A DNA stretch of 64,000 nt from Ramlibacter rhizophilus. Its GTDB lineage: Bacteria > Pseudomonadota > Gammaproteobacteria > Burkholderiales > Burkholderiaceae_C. The notes under the pieces are model-generated. The model saw nothing but the letters and a program-made list of their open reading frames with translations. It searched no databases and was not told the origin of the DNA. Positions 63,985-64,000 of this stretch are shown here, one piece after another (within the stretch, counting starts at the first letter, position 1; every line of letters starts with the position of its first letter). The stretch spans positions 1 to 64,000 of the forward strand of contig NZ_SMLL01000007.1 of assembly GCF_004681965.1 (NCBI RefSeq). Direction: 5' to 3'. The position numbers and the translations under genes were made by a program.

Positions 63985-64000
63985 GCGGGCGGCCTGCGGG

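Overview
The window is high-GC bacterial chromosome. The first third is the standard Burkholderiales tuf-tRNA(Trp)-secE-nusG-rplKAJL-rpoBC block. Four Bug/TctC solute-binding proteins, a TrpX-type ABC transporter, a Rieske/VanB pair and dispersed 'CCTGAGCCTGTCGAAGG' repeats all point to a free-living betaproteobacterium, probably Comamonadaceae. The species cannot be fixed from this sequence.

Region 1 (1-18.5 kb, all +) is core. It holds the 3' end of tuf, tRNA-Trp, secE, nusG, rplK, rplA, rplJ, rplL, rpoB and rpoC with a strong terminator. A tightly overlapping set follows: a LemA-like protein, rsmB, a DUF4390 protein, an NtrY-like sensor kinase and an NtrX-like regulator without an AAA+ domain, then tRNA-Phe with its terminator.

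Region 2 (18.6-25.9 kb) carries a Tat-exported nitroreductase-like protein divergent from a LysR regulator. Next come a cation-chloride-cotransporter-like permease divergent from a CPA-type cation:proton antiporter with an RCK domain, and queC.

Region 3 (25.9-57.8 kb) is an accessory catabolic island. Cluster A (+, 25.95-35.8 kb) encodes an SDR, a cupin, an alpha/beta hydrolase, an IclR regulator, a ThDP enzyme, an aspartate-dehydrogenase-like protein, an aldehyde dehydrogenase, a Bug protein, a small unknown, a RidA-like protein and an atypical SDR. An orphan 553-aa gene follows on the other strand. Cluster C (-, 37.5-42.7 kb) is a Bug protein, a three-subunit molybdenum hydroxylase and CoxG. 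A separate Bug gene faces a MarR regulator. Cluster B (-, 44.4-47.7 kb) is a type I extradiol dioxygenase, a small helical protein, a Rieske oxygenase and its reductase. Cluster D (-, 47.8-54.9 kb) is an FAD oxidase, an ABC importer, a TauD-type dioxygenase, a quinone oxidoreductase, a tautomerase and a small SDR. It diverges from a GntR regulator that leads a CnbZ-like, RidA and arylformamidase-like operon.

Two operator-like palindromes tie the clusters together. GTTTC-NN-ATAT-type sites precede clusters A and B, suggesting one IclR regulon. GTTGA-NN-GATCAAC sites precede clusters C and D, suggesting one GntR regulon. The likely theme is uptake and oxidative breakdown of one or more aromatic or N-containing ring compounds. 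The substrate is not identifiable from sequence alone.

Region 4 (57.9-64 kb) has an MscS-type channel, a YciI/DGPF-VOC-YciI/DGPF-ECF sigma module of the ECF42 kind, and a Bug protein followed by a second TauD/TfdA dioxygenase near the window end.
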